From Burkholderiaceae bacterium (lineage in GTDB: Bacteria; Pseudomonadota; Gammaproteobacteria; Burkholderiales; Burkholderiaceae), in NCBI GenBank assembly GCA_947472645.1, contig CANJBQ010000002.1:62001-126000 (forward strand): DNA of 64,000 bases, given 5' to 3'. Every line of letters begins with the position of its first letter. The stretch's first letter is position 1. The position numbers and the translations under genes were made by a program. This document shows, piece after piece, positions 31,750 through 41,461 of this stretch. The notes below the pieces were generated by a model. It was not told the DNA's origin and made no database searches. It saw only the letters and a program-made list of their open reading frames with translations.

Positions 31750-34203
31750 ATGAATGGTGTGGCGAGTATTGCAAAGAAAATGATTTTGCATTGTTACCAC
31801 TGTGGGAACGAAACACCTCCATGTAATTCCTACGTAGTGGAATTACATGGACAGACTCGTCAATTTTGTTGTGCGGGCTGTCTTGCTATTTCACAAACCA
31901 TCTATTTAGAAGGCCTAGATATTTTTTACTCTAGGCGAATAGGTACTGGTGATAAGCCTGATGAATATTTTATTTCGGATGAGATTCCCCAAAAACTACT
32001 GCCTTATGATGATCTTTCACTGAGAGATCGGTTTACTCGCCTAGCAGGTAAAAATGGCGAATTAGAGACAACTTTACGTCTTGAAAAAATACGATGTGCC
32101 GCCTGTGTTTGGTTATGTCAACAGCACTTACTTCATATCTTGGGAGTGCGAGATGTGCAAATGAATTACGTCACTCAAAAAGCAATGGTTGTTTTTCATC
32201 CCGATCAAACGAGTTTAGCGCGCATACTGTTTGAAATAGAAAAAATTGGGTATGAGGCGTGGCCATTTGAGCCCTCAGAATTACAAGAACGATCGAAAAG
32301 GGAAAAGCGCCAATTACTTACTAGACTGGGCGTTGCATTATTGGGAATGATGCAAGTCATGATGTATGCATGGCCATCTTATACTGATCCAATAATCATG
32401 GGGCATGAATATCGTCTTTTAATGAATTGGTCAGGGTGGTTATTAACCGTTCCTGTGATGATATATTCAGCTGGCCCAATATTTCAATCGGCCTGGAAAA
32501 ATGTTTATTTATTGAGGCGCTCCCATATATTAGGTATGGATGTTCCTATCGCGTTAGCACTAGGACTTTCTTTTGCTGCAGGAACTATTAATCTCATTAC
32601 TGGTGTAGGTGAGAGTTTTTTTGACTCCATCACCATGTTTGTAGCATTTATCTTAGCCGCTCGCTATATTGAGTTATCAGTAAGGCAAGATGCCCAAGGT
32701 GGCGCCGAAGCCTTAGTTAAACAATTGCCGGCAATTTGTGAACGAGTTCCCCATTACCCTGATGTAGAGAAAATTGAATTAGCCCCGGTCGTGAATTGCG
32801 CACCTGGCAATATCTTACGGGTATCACCTGGAGAGATTATTCCGGTAGACGGAGTTTTGCTTCAGTCTGAGAGTGAAGTAGATGAATCGATGTTATCTGG
32901 GGAATCAAAGCCGGTAGAAAAAAATATCGGTGATCATGTATTTGCTGGTTCATACAATATGGTGAATCCAATATTCATTAGGGTTGATGCCATCGGCCAA
33001 TCTACAAGAATTGCAGGGATTGCATCACTACTAGATCATGCCCTTTTGATCAAGCCACAAATGGTAACTGTGTCAGAGAAATGGGCCCATTATTTTGTTA
33101 TTTTGTTAATGGCAAGTGCTTTTATTTCCTCAGCTATTTGGTTATCTATAGATCCGAGCAAAGCCTGGGTTGTTTTCGTCTCGGTATTGGTGGCTAGTTG
33201 CCCCTGCGCATTATCTTTAGCAGTCCCAACGGCGATGGCTGCAGCTCAAGGCGCAGTAACTAAGTTAGGATTATTGGTGGTTAAGCCACATGTAATGGAA
33301 GGTTTGGTGAAGGTTACCGACTTGGTGTTAGATAAGACGGGTACGATCACCACTGGACGACCCGAACTCCAAGACATCATCAATTTACGTCCTGGATATT
33401 CGCGCGCACAAGCTTTAGCATTGGCGGCGGCCATGGAGGTAGGACAAAAACATCCTTTAGCAATTTCATTACTTCGAGCAGCTCAGATGGAGGATATTCA
33501 ATTACCGCATTTAACGCATATTGTCTCGAATCAATTAGGCAAGGGTTTACATTGTGGGATATATTCGTTAGGAAGTGCTCAATGGTTGGGACTTCAGCAA
33601 GATAGACAAACTGGTCAATTTGGGCAAGTGCATTTAGCCGATGACCAAGGTTTAATAGCTAGTTTTGTATTTTCAGATACTCCGAGGAATGGTTTAGAAA
33701 ATTTCTTACAAAAAGTACAACAAAGAAATATCCGGGTACATTTGATTTCGGGAGACGATCCTATCACTGTTGCGTGGTGGGCAAATCATTGGGGAATAGA
33801 GATATATCTTGGAGCGTGTAGTCCTGAGGGTAAATTGCTGTATATCCACAACCTACAAGAACAAGGACGAGTTGTATGGGCTATTGGCGATGGGGTTAAT
33901 GACGCACCTTTATTAGCAAAAGCGAATATTTCAACAGCTATTGGTGATGGCGCACCACTGGCAACTGCTGGAGCTGACACCATTCTTACTGCGCAATCGC
34001 TCCAGGTTTTAGCCATTACCTTAAACATTGCTGATAAAACTCGGAAGATTATTCAGCAAAATTTCATCTGGGCGTTCACTTATAACGTCATAGCCATACC
34101 AATAGCGATGATGGGATGGGTTAATCCATGGTTAGCTGGCATTGGGATGTCAATTTCATCTCTAGTCGTTACGTTGAACGCTTGGCGTTTACGAAAGGCA
34201 TAA
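31750..34203 (+). CDS. ccoI: Copper-translocating P1B-type ATPase for cbb3 oxidase assembly
   Basis: CcoI/FixI is a slow copper-exporting P-type ATPase needed to metallate the cbb3 oxidase. The 817-residue product has an N-terminal cysteine-rich domain (CYHC at 15-18, CCAGC at 40-44), a heavy-metal-associated domain with CAAC at 116-119, membrane helices from about 195, the transport motif CPC near 484, the phosphorylation site DKTGT near 527, and GDGVNDAP near 716. The N-terminal double-cysteine domain is typical of FixI rather than housekeeping CopA. It follows ompW and precedes ccoS by four bases. A GGAG lies nine bases before ATG 31750. Confidence 0.95.
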   Translation: MNGVASIAKKMILHCYHCGNETPPCNSYVVELHGQTRQFCCAGCLAISQTIYLEGLDIFYSRRIGTGDKPDEYFISDEIPQKLLPYDDLSLRDRFTRLAGKNGELETTLRLEKIRCAACVWLCQQHLLHILGVRDVQMNYVTQKAMVVFHPDQTSLARILFEIEKIGYEAWPFEPSELQERSKREKRQLLTRLGVALLGMMQVMMYAWPSYTDPIIMGHEYRLLMNWSGWLLTVPVMIYSAGPIFQSAWKNVYLLRRSHILGMDVPIALALGLSFAAGTINLITGVGESFFDSITMFVAFILAARYIELSVRQDAQGGAEALVKQLPAICERVPHYPDVEKIELAPVVNCAPGNILRVSPGEIIPVDGVLLQSESEVDESMLSGESKPVEKNIGDHVFAGSYNMVNPIFIRVDAIGQSTRIAGIASLLDHALLIKPQMVTVSEKWAHYFVILLMASAFISSAIWLSIDPSKAWVVFVSVLVASCPCALSLAVPTAMAAAQGAVTKLGLLVVKPHVMEGLVKVTDLVLDKTGTITTGRPELQDIINLRPGYSRAQALALAAAMEVGQKHPLAISLLRAAQMEDIQLPHLTHIVSNQLGKGLHCGIYSLGSAQWLGLQQDRQTGQFGQVHLADDQGLIASFVFSDTPRNGLENFLQKVQQRNIRVHLISGDDPITVAWWANHWGIEIYLGACSPEGKLLYIHNLQEQGRVVWAIGDGVNDAPLLAKANISTAIGDGAPLATAGADTILTAQSLQVLAITLNIADKTRKIIQQNFIWAFTYNVIAIPIAMMGWVNPWLAGIGMSISSLVVTLNAWRLRKA

Positions 34204-34207
34204 CGAT

Positions 34208-34384
34208 ATGGAAAGTTTATTTATCTTAATTCCTTTTTCACTACTTTTTGTAGGATGTATCGGCTTGATTTTATTGTGGGCTGCAAAGAATGGTCAGTTT
34301 GAGGATCTAGAAGGCCCTGGATATGCCGTATTAATGGACGACGATACTCCAAACCCTACTGATCATCATGATCACATAACTTAG
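34208..34384 (+). CDS. ccoS: cbb3-type oxidase assembly protein CcoS
   Basis: CcoS is a small membrane protein needed for heme and copper insertion into cbb3 oxidase. The frame encodes 58 residues: a single N-terminal helix (about residues 4-25, SLFILIPFSLLFVGCIGLIL), then the family signature WAAKNGQFEDLEGPGYAVLM followed by an acidic and His-rich tail. It starts four bases after ccoI, so the two are coupled. The family usually ends shortly after GPGxxIL, as here. It is the last gene before the FNR box that drives ccoN. Confidence 0.92.
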   Translation: MESLFILIPFSLLFVGCIGLILLWAAKNGQFEDLEGPGYAVLMDDDTPNPTDHHDHIT

Positions 34385-34431
34385 TAGTTTTTAATCAAAT
34401 TCCTATATGAATATATTTATATCTTAATGAT

Positions 34432-34445
34432 TTGACATAGATCAA
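34432..34445. promoter_or_regulatory. FNR/Anr box upstream of ccoN
   Basis: TTGAC-ATAG-ATCAA differs from the FNR-family consensus by one base. It sits in the 133-base spacer between ccoS and ccoN; a start of transcription near 34480 with a -10-like GATAAT at 34465 would fit class II activation. This is the expected control of cbb3 operons by Fnr/Anr/FixK-type regulators. The regulator gene itself is not in the window. Confidence 0.8.
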
Positions 34446-34517
34446 GAACTTTTTTGAATTCAAAAAGATAATCATCTTCAATTATTGAGATTTATTATTT
34501 TCATACGAAGGATGAGC

Positions 34518-35969
34518 ATGAGCCTTGCTTTAAAAGACAATCAGCAGGATTATTTTAATTACAAAGTGGTTCGCCAATTTGCTATTGTTACTGTGATTTG
34601 GGGAATTGTTGGGATGCTTGTAGGGGTTATTCTTGCCGCCCAACTCGTTTGGCCAGAAATCACTTTTAATATTGCTTGGCTAAGTTATGGAAGGTTAAGG
34701 CCACTACATACCAATGCCGTGATCTTCGCATTTGGCGGCTCCGCCTTATTCGCATCTTCTTATTATATTGTTCAGCGTACCTGCCAAGTACGCCTGTTTT
34801 GTGACAAATTAGCCGCTTTTACCTTTTGGGGATGGCAAGTTGTCATTGTGGCGGCTGCCATCACATTACCCTTGGGGATTTCAACCTCCAAGGAGTACGC
34901 AGAACTAGAATGGCCCATCGATATTTTAATTGCGGTAGTTTGGGTGGCTTATGCCTTTGTGTTTTTTGGGACAATATTTAAAAGAAAAACCAAACATATC
35001 TACGTATCGAATTGGTTTTTTGGGGCTTATATTTTGACGATTGCCATATTACATATTGTCAATAATATCGAGATGCCGGCCAGTTTTTGGAAGTCATACT
35101 CTGCATATGCGGGTGTTCAAGACGCTATGATTCAGTGGTGGTACGGACATAACGCCGTCGGTTTTTTCTTGACCACAAGCTTTCTAGGGATGATGTATTA
35201 CTTTATTCCAAAACAGGCAGAACGCCCCATCTATTCATACCGTTTGTCTATCGTACACTTTTGGGCATTGACATTTACCTACATGTGGGCAGGCCCACAT
35301 CATCTTCTTTACACCTCTTTACCCGATTGGACGCAGTCATTAGGTATGGTGTTTTCCTTAATATTGCTGGCCCCATCATGGGGTGGAATGATTAATGGGA
35401 TTATGACTTTGTCGGGCGCATGGCATAAATTACGCAGCGATCCTATTTTGAAGTTTTTGGTCGTTGCACTCTCCTTTTATGGCATGTCAACTTTTGAAGG
35501 TTCGATGATGTCCATTAAGACGGTGAATAGCTTGTCCCACTATACGGACTGGACGATTGGACATGTTCATTCTGGAGCACTAGGTTGGGTATCGATGATT
35601 TCTATAGGATCAATGTATTACTTGATTCCGAGGTTAGTTGGTCAAAAAGATATGTTTAGTACCAAATGGATCGATCTACATTTCTGGATTGCTACGATTG
35701 GTGTAGTCATTTATATTGCTGCGATGTGGATTGCTGGAGTGATGCAAGGTTTAATGTGGCGAGCGTTTGAGCCAGATGGCACATTAACTTATAGCTTTGT
35801 TGAATCTGTTAAAGCAACCTATCCATTTTATATAGTACGTTTATTGGGGGGATTGTGCTTCTTTAGTGGCATGTTATTGATGGCACTCAATGTTTTTAAA
35901 ACTATGAAGATTAAACACTTCATTGATACACGTATTCCACAAACAATTCAACCGACACTGGAAGGATAA
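34518..35969 (+). CDS. ccoN: cbb3-type cytochrome c oxidase subunit I
   Basis: CcoN is the catalytic heme-copper subunit of the high-affinity cbb3 oxidase. About 483 residues with twelve membrane helices. Metal-ligand histidines are in [12 protein letters not shown] near residue 60 (low-spin heme b), [11 protein letters not shown] and [14 protein letters not shown] (CuB), and [14 protein letters not shown] (hemes), all as in the family. Starts at 34512 and 34518 are both possible; I favour 34518 because AAGGA then lies six bases upstream. The frame back to 34485 has no support. ccoO follows after four bases. Confidence 0.96.
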   Translation: MSLALKDNQQDYFNYKVVRQFAIVTVIWGIVGMLVGVILAAQLVWPEITFNIAWLSYGRLRPLHTNAVIFAFGGSALFASSYYIVQRTCQVRLFCDKLAAFTFWGWQVVIVAAAITLPLGISTSKEYAELEWPIDILIAVVWVAYAFVFFGTIFKRKTKHIYVSNWFFGAYILTIAILHIVNNIEMPASFWKSYSAYAGVQDAMIQWWYGHNAVGFFLTTSFLGMMYYFIPKQAERPIYSYRLSIVHFWALTFTYMWAGPHHLLYTSLPDWTQSLGMVFSLILLAPSWGGMINGIMTLSGAWHKLRSDPILKFLVVALSFYGMSTFEGSMMSIKTVNSLSHYTDWTIGHVHSGALGWVSMISIGSMYYLIPRLVGQKDMFSTKWIDLHFWIATIGVVIYIAAMWIAGVMQGLMWRAFEPDGTLTYSFVESVKATYPFYIVRLLGGLCFFSGMLLMALNVFKTMKIKHFIDTRIPQTIQPTLEG

Positions 35970-35973
35970 ATAT

Positions 35974-36621
35974 ATGTCCGAACAACGTCGATTTTTCTCA
36001 CACGAAACGATTGAACGTAACGTTGGCTGGTTGATATTGGCTACGATAGCTGCGGTCTCGATTGCAGGCCTTGTACAAATTATCCCATTATTTTTTCAGC
36101 ACTCAACAACCGAGCCAAGCGCTGGCATTGTGCCATATTCAGCACTGCGATTAGCTGGAAGAGATATCTACCAGCGAGAGGGTTGCGTTGGCTGCCACTC
36201 TCAACAGATACGAACACTACGATCAGAAGTGGAACGATATGGCCCTTATTCTGTTGCCGGTGAATCCGTTTATGATCATCCGTTTTTGTGGGGTAGCAAA
36301 AGAACAGGTCCAGATTTATCCAGGGTTGGTGGGCGTTACTCAGATGATTGGCATCGTATCCATTTAAATAATCCGCGAGAGGTTGTTCCTGAATCGAATA
36401 TGCCGGCGTATCCTTGGCTAGAAAAAAAATTAACGGATGCAAGTTCAATACAGGCCCACTTGAAAGCACTGCGTAGATTAGGAGTGCCGTATACCGATGA
36501 ACAAATTGAAAACTCACCCAAAGAATTAGAAGGAAAAACCGAATTAGATGCCCTTGTTGCCTATCTACAAGAACTTGGAATTCATCGTCGGTATCTCACG
36601 TTGGATGAATCTACACATTAA
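35974..36621 (+). CDS. ccoO: cbb3-type cytochrome c oxidase subunit II (monoheme)
   Basis: CcoO is the membrane-anchored monoheme cytochrome c of cbb3 oxidase that passes electrons to CcoN. The product is about 215 residues with an N-terminal membrane helix (about residues 18-40), the c-type heme site CVGCH near residue 71 in [16 protein letters not shown], and the axial methionine in [13 protein letters not shown] 35974 was chosen over the longer frame because it restores the normal spacing to ccoN and matches the family start [16 protein letters not shown]. Part of ccoNOQP. Confidence 0.96.
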   Translation: MSEQRRFFSHETIERNVGWLILATIAAVSIAGLVQIIPLFFQHSTTEPSAGIVPYSALRLAGRDIYQREGCVGCHSQQIRTLRSEVERYGPYSVAGESVYDHPFLWGSKRTGPDLSRVGGRYSDDWHRIHLNNPREVVPESNMPAYPWLEKKLTDASSIQAHLKALRRLGVPYTDEQIENSPKELEGKTELDALVAYLQELGIHRRYLTLDESTH

Positions 36622-36645
36622 TCAATCCTAAGAAAAATAAAATAT

Positions 36646-36813
36646 ATGCAAACTATCACTATTTATCTGAATGCTTTAACGACATTGTTTGGCCTACTGA
36701 TATTTTTAGGGATTGTCCGCTGGGCATGGTCAAAGGAAAGGCAATCAGCCAATCAGGCATCTGCGCAAATTCCATTTGATCTCCCTGATGAATACAAGAA
36801 GGATCCATCATGA
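36646..36813 (+). CDS. ccoQ: cbb3-type cytochrome oxidase subunit CcoQ
   Basis: CcoQ is the small single-helix subunit that stabilises cbb3 oxidase. The 55-residue product has one hydrophobic segment (about residues 8-25, LNALTTLFGLLIFLGIVRW) followed by a charged tail, the layout of the family. It sits in the expected place between ccoO and ccoP, and its stop overlaps the ccoP start as ATGA. Sequence conservation of the family is low, so position carries much of the weight. Confidence 0.85.
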   Translation: MQTITIYLNALTTLFGLLIFLGIVRWAWSKERQSANQASAQIPFDLPDEYKKDPS

Positions 36814-37733
36814 GTGATTTCATGAATGAGGGTTGGAGTAACTACATTACTTTAGTAAGTTTAGTTGGGATCATTTGGTGTATTTGGTTATTATTTTCTC
36901 AACGAAAAGCGAAAGTTATTCATACGGCAGAGGGTACGGTGAGCGATACTGGACATGTTTGGGATGGTGATTTACGCGAATTGAATAACCCATTGCCGAA
37001 CTGGTGGCGATGGATGTATCTCATTGGATGTCTATTTGGCTTAACCTATTTAGCTTTATACCCAGGTCTTGGCTCATATTCTGGCTTGTTGGATTTCACG
37101 ACCAGTAAAGAGTTAACAACATCCATGGAACAGGCGAATCAAGAATTAAAACCGATTTATGCCAAATATAGCAATATGAGTATTGAGCAGGTAGCGGTAG
37201 ATCCGAAGGCGCAAGAAATTGGGCAACGACTATTTTTAAACTCCTGCTCACAATGCCATGGTTCAGATGCGGGTGGTTCAACGGGCTTTCCTAATTTAAC
37301 GGATGCTGATTGGTTGTATGGCGGTAAACCGCAGGATATCCAAGCAACCATTACGCTGGGTCGTAATGGCGTGATGCCCCCATTTGCTGCAATCGCAGAC
37401 CAACAGGTTGATGATGTGGCTAATTACACGCGTAGTTTATCCAGCTTACCAAATGATACAAAAAAAAGTGAGCGCGGCGCAGCTGTATTTAAGACCTACT
37501 GCGTGGCTTGTCATGGTAATGACGGTAAAGGAAATATGGCTTTGGGCGCACCAAATTTAACGGATAAGGTCTGGTTATATGGCGGTTCTCAGGAAAAAAT
37601 CATCGAAACAATTATTAAGGGGCGTATGGCCATGATGCCAGCTCAAGACAAAGTGTTAAGTGTTGAAAAAATAAAACTTTTAACAGCTTATGTTTGGGGA
37701 TTATCAAATAACAAAGCTACTTCTGATAAATAA
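36810..37733 (+). CDS. ccoP: cbb3-type cytochrome c oxidase subunit III (diheme)
   Basis: CcoP is the diheme c-type cytochrome that accepts electrons from soluble cytochrome c. The 307-residue product has an N-terminal FixP domain with two membrane segments (about residues 9-27 and 68-85) and the HVWDGDLRELNNPLPNWWRW signature, then two cytochrome c domains with heme sites CSQCH near residue 145 and CVACH near residue 231 and the Met ligands in GVMPPFA and AMMPAQ. Translation is coupled to ccoQ by an ATGA overlap. Confidence 0.96.
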   Translation: MSDFMNEGWSNYITLVSLVGIIWCIWLLFSQRKAKVIHTAEGTVSDTGHVWDGDLRELNNPLPNWWRWMYLIGCLFGLTYLALYPGLGSYSGLLDFTTSKELTTSMEQANQELKPIYAKYSNMSIEQVAVDPKAQEIGQRLFLNSCSQCHGSDAGGSTGFPNLTDADWLYGGKPQDIQATITLGRNGVMPPFAAIADQQVDDVANYTRSLSSLPNDTKKSERGAAVFKTYCVACHGNDGKGNMALGAPNLTDKVWLYGGSQEKIIETIIKGRMAMMPAQDKVLSVEKIKLLTAYVWGLSNNKATSDK

Positions 37734-37752
37734 ATATATGAGATAGTCGATT

Positions 37753-39192
37753 TTGGTAAAACCGTTTCCGATTGAAGTAATAGAAGAATCTCTTTACGAG
37801 ATTAGAGAAAAAATATACCCGCGTTCAGTAACAGGTTTTTTTGCGCGCTGGAGAATTGTATGCATTGTCGTTACGCAAGCATTATTTTATGGATTGCCTT
37901 GGTTGAGCTGGAATCATCGTCAAGCTGTTTTATTTGATTTGGTACAGCGTAAATTTTATATTTTTGGTCTAGTATTGTGGCCACAAGATATTATTTACTT
38001 GACATTTTTATTAATTCTTTCTGCATTAGCATTATTTTTATTTACGGCTGTAGCAGGACGATTATTCTGTGGCTATGCATGTCCTCAAACGGTGTATACA
38101 GAAATATTTATGTGGATTGAACGACGTATAGAAGGTGATCGATTTAAAAGAATGGCTTTAGATGATCAATCCTGGCCTTGGGGAATACTTAAATGGCGTA
38201 AAAAAATCACAAAACATTTTTTGTGGATTTTGATTGCAGTTTATACCGGATTTACTTTCGTTGGTTACTTCACACCCATTAAAGTCTTGAGTATTGCTAT
38301 TGGTTCATTGTCCCTTGGACCTTGGCAATTATTTTGGTTAGTTTTTTATAGCTTTGCCACATGGGGTAATGCTGGGTTTATGCGTGAGCAAGTCTGTAAG
38401 TATATGTGCCCGTACGCCCGTTTTCAGAGTGTGATGGTGGACAAGGATACCTTTTTAGTTACTTATGACAAACTTCGTGGAGAGCCTCGCGGAAGTCGAA
38501 ACAAGTCGGATGACCAACAACTTTTAGGATTGGGCGATTGTGTAGATTGTAGTATTTGTGTACAGGTTTGCCCAACCGATATTGATATACGAGATGGCAT
38601 GCAATATATGTGTATTGGGTGTGGAGCATGCATTGATGCGTGTAATCAGGTTATGGATAAGTTGGCGTACCCCAAGGGATTAATTCGTTATACAACGGAA
38701 AATACTGTTGAAAACAAAGTGTCAAACCATCATGCGTTGCAACATATTTTGAGACCTAGAGTACTCATCTATACAACAATCATTGTCATTTTAACTTCGT
38801 TGTTTTTGATCTCATTGATAGCCAGAAATCCCTTACGTATTGATATCATGCGTGACCGTGGTGCCATGGCTCGGGAAGTAGATGGTCTTCGAGTTGAGAA
38901 TATTTACCGTATACAAATCATGAATTCGTCTGAGTATCCAATGCGCATTCATGTTCATGCTTCTGGTTTAGATGATTTACATATACTCAATGACCGAGGT
39001 CATGAAATTGATGAAATACAGATTGAGCCCTCAAGTAACCATCTATTCCCGATGAAGGTGAGCACAGAATTAGGTGAGTATCATCCTGGCAGTTATCCAA
39101 TTCGATTTATGTTTACAGTTCATGAGTTACTCGAAAAAAAGGTGGTTATTCGTGAAATTTCTGAAAAATCTAGTTTTATCGTTTTACGATAA
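37753..39192 (+). CDS. ccoG: Cytochrome c oxidase accessory protein CcoG (RdxA/FixG)
   Basis: CcoG is a membrane-bound iron-sulfur protein that reduces Cu2+ to Cu+ for cbb3 assembly. The 479-residue product has an NapH-like membrane part with CGYACPQTVYTEIFMW near residue 108, a cytoplasmic double [4Fe-4S] ferredoxin domain with CVDCSICVQVCP near residue 263 and CIGCGACIDACN near 287, and a C-terminal periplasmic Ig-like domain after residue 380. The only upstream start in frame is TTG 37753, without a clear ribosome site, so the exact start is uncertain. It follows ccoP by 19 bases. Confidence 0.94.
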   Translation: MVKPFPIEVIEESLYEIREKIYPRSVTGFFARWRIVCIVVTQALFYGLPWLSWNHRQAVLFDLVQRKFYIFGLVLWPQDIIYLTFLLILSALALFLFTAVAGRLFCGYACPQTVYTEIFMWIERRIEGDRFKRMALDDQSWPWGILKWRKKITKHFLWILIAVYTGFTFVGYFTPIKVLSIAIGSLSLGPWQLFWLVFYSFATWGNAGFMREQVCKYMCPYARFQSVMVDKDTFLVTYDKLRGEPRGSRNKSDDQQLLGLGDCVDCSICVQVCPTDIDIRDGMQYMCIGCGACIDACNQVMDKLAYPKGLIRYTTENTVENKVSNHHALQHILRPRVLIYTTIIVILTSLFLISLIARNPLRIDIMRDRGAMAREVDGLRVENIYRIQIMNSSEYPMRIHVHASGLDDLHILNDRGHEIDEIQIEPSSNHLFPMKVSTELGEYHPGSYPIRFMFTVHELLEKKVVIREISEKSSFIVLR

Positions 39193-39218
39193 GTTCTTTA
39201 AATCATAGGAGGGGTAAT

Positions 39219-39407
39219 ATGTCTGAATTTTCATCTGTTAAACCTTGGTGGAAGCAATTATGGCCTTGGCTATTAATTAGCGGACCAGCCTTAGCTATGT
39301 TGGGATGTGCTATCACGATTTGGTTAGCCATTCATGCATATGCTGACCAACCAATTCATGAAGGAATGAAAAGGCAAGGCCTAAAAGTGGATCAGGTCTC
39401 AAAATGA
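39219..39407 (+). CDS. ccoH: Short CcoH/FixH-like protein
   Basis: FixH/CcoH proteins are membrane-anchored factors for cbb3 assembly. This one is only 62 residues: a single helix at about residues 16-40 followed by DQPIHEGMKRQGLKVDQ, which corresponds to the D-x-Y-Y-K-Q-G-x-x-x-N-Q segment of short betaproteobacterial FixH proteins; the Ig-like domain of full-length FixH is missing and the usual Tyr residues are absent. A strong AGGAGG ribosome site lies before ATG 39219. It overlaps the next gene by ATGA. The symbol rests on position plus this partial resemblance. Confidence 0.7.
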   Translation: MSEFSSVKPWWKQLWPWLLISGPALAMLGCAITIWLAIHAYADQPIHEGMKRQGLKVDQVSK

Positions 39408-39667
39408 AGTACCGGGTCATTACATCCGTATTGTGGCCAGCTTTTGTCGTCGCTATTATGGCAGAGGGTTTTTTATTTAGCATTACGCATCCAGCCGAAT
39501 TGCTATTTTTTGGCCACCATCCAGATATATCTGATGAAGGTATTTACACAATCGGATTTATGATGATCTGGTTCTTCTTAGCTCTCTCTAGTCTATTGAC
39601 GCTGTATATACAACCTCCGATTGATCATAAAAAGGTTGAAAGCATTGATGAAAGAAAATCCGAATAG
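39404..39667 (+). CDS. Small two-helix membrane protein in the cco operon
   Basis: I do not recognise this 87-residue protein. It has two hydrophobic segments (about residues 6-26 and 45-68) separated by a short loop containing HPAELLFFGHHPDISDEG, with two adjacent histidines, and a charged C-terminal tail. It is coupled to the short ccoH by an ATGA overlap and ends three bases before the TauE-like gene, so it is firmly in the cbb3 assembly operon. A role in oxidase biogenesis is inferred from context only. Confidence 0.8.
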   Translation: MKYRVITSVLWPAFVVAIMAEGFLFSITHPAELLFFGHHPDISDEGIYTIGFMMIWFFLALSSLLTLYIQPPIDHKKVESIDERKSE

Positions 39668-39670
39668 ACC

Positions 39671-40390
39671 ATGCTAAACATGAGCCTTTTATTTGGTGTA
39701 TTCTTAGCAGCCTTAGCCAGTGGCTGGCATTGTATGCTCATGTGTAGCGGGATTGCCGTGGCTATTGAACCTAGACAGACTGTTTCTGTTCCTCTACGTA
39801 GTAAATCCCAGTTATTTTATTTGCAATGTATCATGCATCTGGGTCGCCTAACAACGTATGTTCTCCTGGGCGCACTAGCCGCTTTTTTGGGGATGGGGTT
39901 ATGGCAACAAAATGTAGTACCTATTCAACGCCCTATGTTTGCATTCATTTCTTTGATACTGATCTGGATGGCTGTTGGATTCATTCGCCAGCCAAAAAGG
40001 AAGATCAATCATTCTGGGGGCAAGCTGGGTTTGTTCATAGCAAAAAATTGGGCAACTTATTTAGGAAGTTATACCAGTCAGCGGTCGCGATGGTTTAGCG
40101 GAATACTTTGGGGCTTAGTGCCTTGTGCATTGATATACAGCGTTTTACCTTTAGCTTTTTTATCGGGTAGTGTCTTCTCAGGGGCAGCTTTGATGTTGGC
40201 TTTTGGGCTAGGAACCCTACCGAACTTATTATTGATGTCTAAGTTTTCTGCGACTTTGAGTCAGTTTGGCCAATCAAAAATAATTCGCTATTTAGCTGCC
40301 ACACTTCTTCTTATAGCAGGTACGTTGGGCTTGTACCGAGCTTGGACTTTGCCGAGTGCTTTATTAAAGTCTGGCTTTTGTTTTTCTTAA
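39671..40390 (+). CDS. TauE/SafE (UreH-domain) family membrane protein of the cco operon
   Basis: A 239-residue polytopic protein of the sulfite exporter TauE/SafE family, UreH-like branch, which is habitually encoded at the end of ccoG-ccoH-ccoI-ccoS groups and is presumed to help copper handling during cbb3 assembly. The N-terminus carries ASGWHCMLMCSG near residue 17, a variant of the family's GxxHCxGMCGG metal-site motif in which the cysteines and histidine are kept but the glycines are not. About six membrane helices. Its stop is 15 bases from the korB stop (convergent). Confidence 0.85.
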   Translation: MLNMSLLFGVFLAALASGWHCMLMCSGIAVAIEPRQTVSVPLRSKSQLFYLQCIMHLGRLTTYVLLGALAAFLGMGLWQQNVVPIQRPMFAFISLILIWMAVGFIRQPKRKINHSGGKLGLFIAKNWATYLGSYTSQRSRWFSGILWGLVPCALIYSVLPLAFLSGSVFSGAALMLAFGLGTLPNLLLMSKFSATLSQFGQSKIIRYLAATLLLIAGTLGLYRAWTLPSALLKSGFCFS

Positions 40391-40405
40391 ATAGCTAGAT
40401 TTAAG

Positions 40406-41461
40406 TTATCTTAAGCTCGCATTAATTTTTGACAAGATATCATTTCCTGGGCAAAGTACTGGTTGATCTAAGGAGCTTAAAGATTCCTGACAGGTATTTA
40501 ATGCCCCATGTAAATCCGTTGTGATCGGATCTAAGTAGAGTAAGCCTGTGACCACTTCACCTTGCTCTTGGTGTTTATTGATATAACTTAAAGCGGCATA
40601 TCTATCAGAGGGATCATAACTATCATCTAATTTACGTAATCGTAAAAATGTCCCATCATGTTGTTCTACTTCAACAACTTCACCTGGTTTGTATTTTGTT
40701 GTAATTTCTTCCATATGCGGAACGAAATCAATCTTGTTCACCGCTTCATTGTGTTGACGCACATAGTCATAACTTTTCGTACTACCACCATGATTATTAA
40801 AGGCAACGCAGGGGCTAATCACATCCACAAAAGCCGCCCCATGATGCAGTAGTGCACCTTTAAGGAGTGGCACGAGTTGTTCTTTATCGCCAGAAAAACT
40901 TCTGCCCACATAAGTAGCGCCTAGTTGCAGAGCAATACCCACCAAATCAACGGGGCTATCGTGGTTGATAACACCTTTTTTACTTTTAGAGCCTTTATCT
41001 GCTGTTGCGGAGAACTGGCCCTTGGTTAAACCATAGACACCATTATTTTCAACAATATATGTCATGTTGACACTACGACGCATGATATTGGCAAATTGCC
41101 CTAAACCGATCGATGCAGAATCACCGTCCCCCGAAACGCCGAGGTACAGTAAGTGTCGGTTCGCTAAATTCGCCCCCGTTAAAACGGATGGCATTCTGCC
41201 GTGCACCGTATTAAAGCCATGTGAAGCGCCTAAAAAATAATCGGGTGTTTTTGAACTGCAACCTATCCCAGAAAATTTAGCGACACGGTGCGGTTCAATA
41301 TCTAGTTCCCAGCAGGCTTGAACAATGGCCGCAGAAATGGCATCATGACCGCAACCAGCGCATAAGGTGGAAATTCGCCCTTCATAGTCTCTACGTGTAA
41401 AGCCTACTTTATTGCGGATCAGGCTTGGGTGGTGCAGAGATGGCTTCGTCATATACGTCAT
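40406..41461 (-). CDS. korB: 2-oxoacid:acceptor oxidoreductase beta subunit (ThDP-binding)
   Basis: The beta subunit binds thiamine diphosphate and carries out oxidative decarboxylation of a 2-oxoacid, probably 2-oxoglutarate, with CoA. The 351-residue product has CAGCGHDAISAA near residue 34, GIGCSSKTPDYF near 66, and the ThDP motif from GDGDSASIGLGQF (about residue 111) to ENNGVYGLTKGQ. Residues after 250 form the usual C-terminal helix region. It overlaps the alpha-subunit gene by ATGA and is the last gene of a three-gene operon. Substrate identity is inferred from the KorAB-like architecture; pyruvate or another 2-oxoacid is not excluded. Confidence 0.9.
   Translation of the reverse strand: MTYMTKPSLHHPSLIRNKVGFTRRDYEGRISTLCAGCGHDAISAAIVQACWELDIEPHRVAKFSGIGCSSKTPDYFLGASHGFNTVHGRMPSVLTGANLANRHLLYLGVSGDGDSASIGLGQFANIMRRSVNMTYIVENNGVYGLTKGQFSATADKGSKSKKGVINHDSPVDLVGIALQLGATYVGRSFSGDKEQLVPLLKGALLHHGAAFVDVISPCVAFNNHGGSTKSYDYVRQHNEAVNKIDFVPHMEEITTKYKPGEVVEVEQHDGTFLRLRKLDDSYDPSDRYAALSYINKHQEQGEVVTGLLYLDPITTDLHGALNTCQESLSSLDQPVLCPGNDILSKINASLR

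Noticed and set aside
40386..40405. Inverted repeat CTTAAAT-N6-ATTTAAG between the convergent TauE-like and korB genes
   Set aside because: Stem is almost all A/T and no T-run follows on either strand, so a terminator call is not supported.
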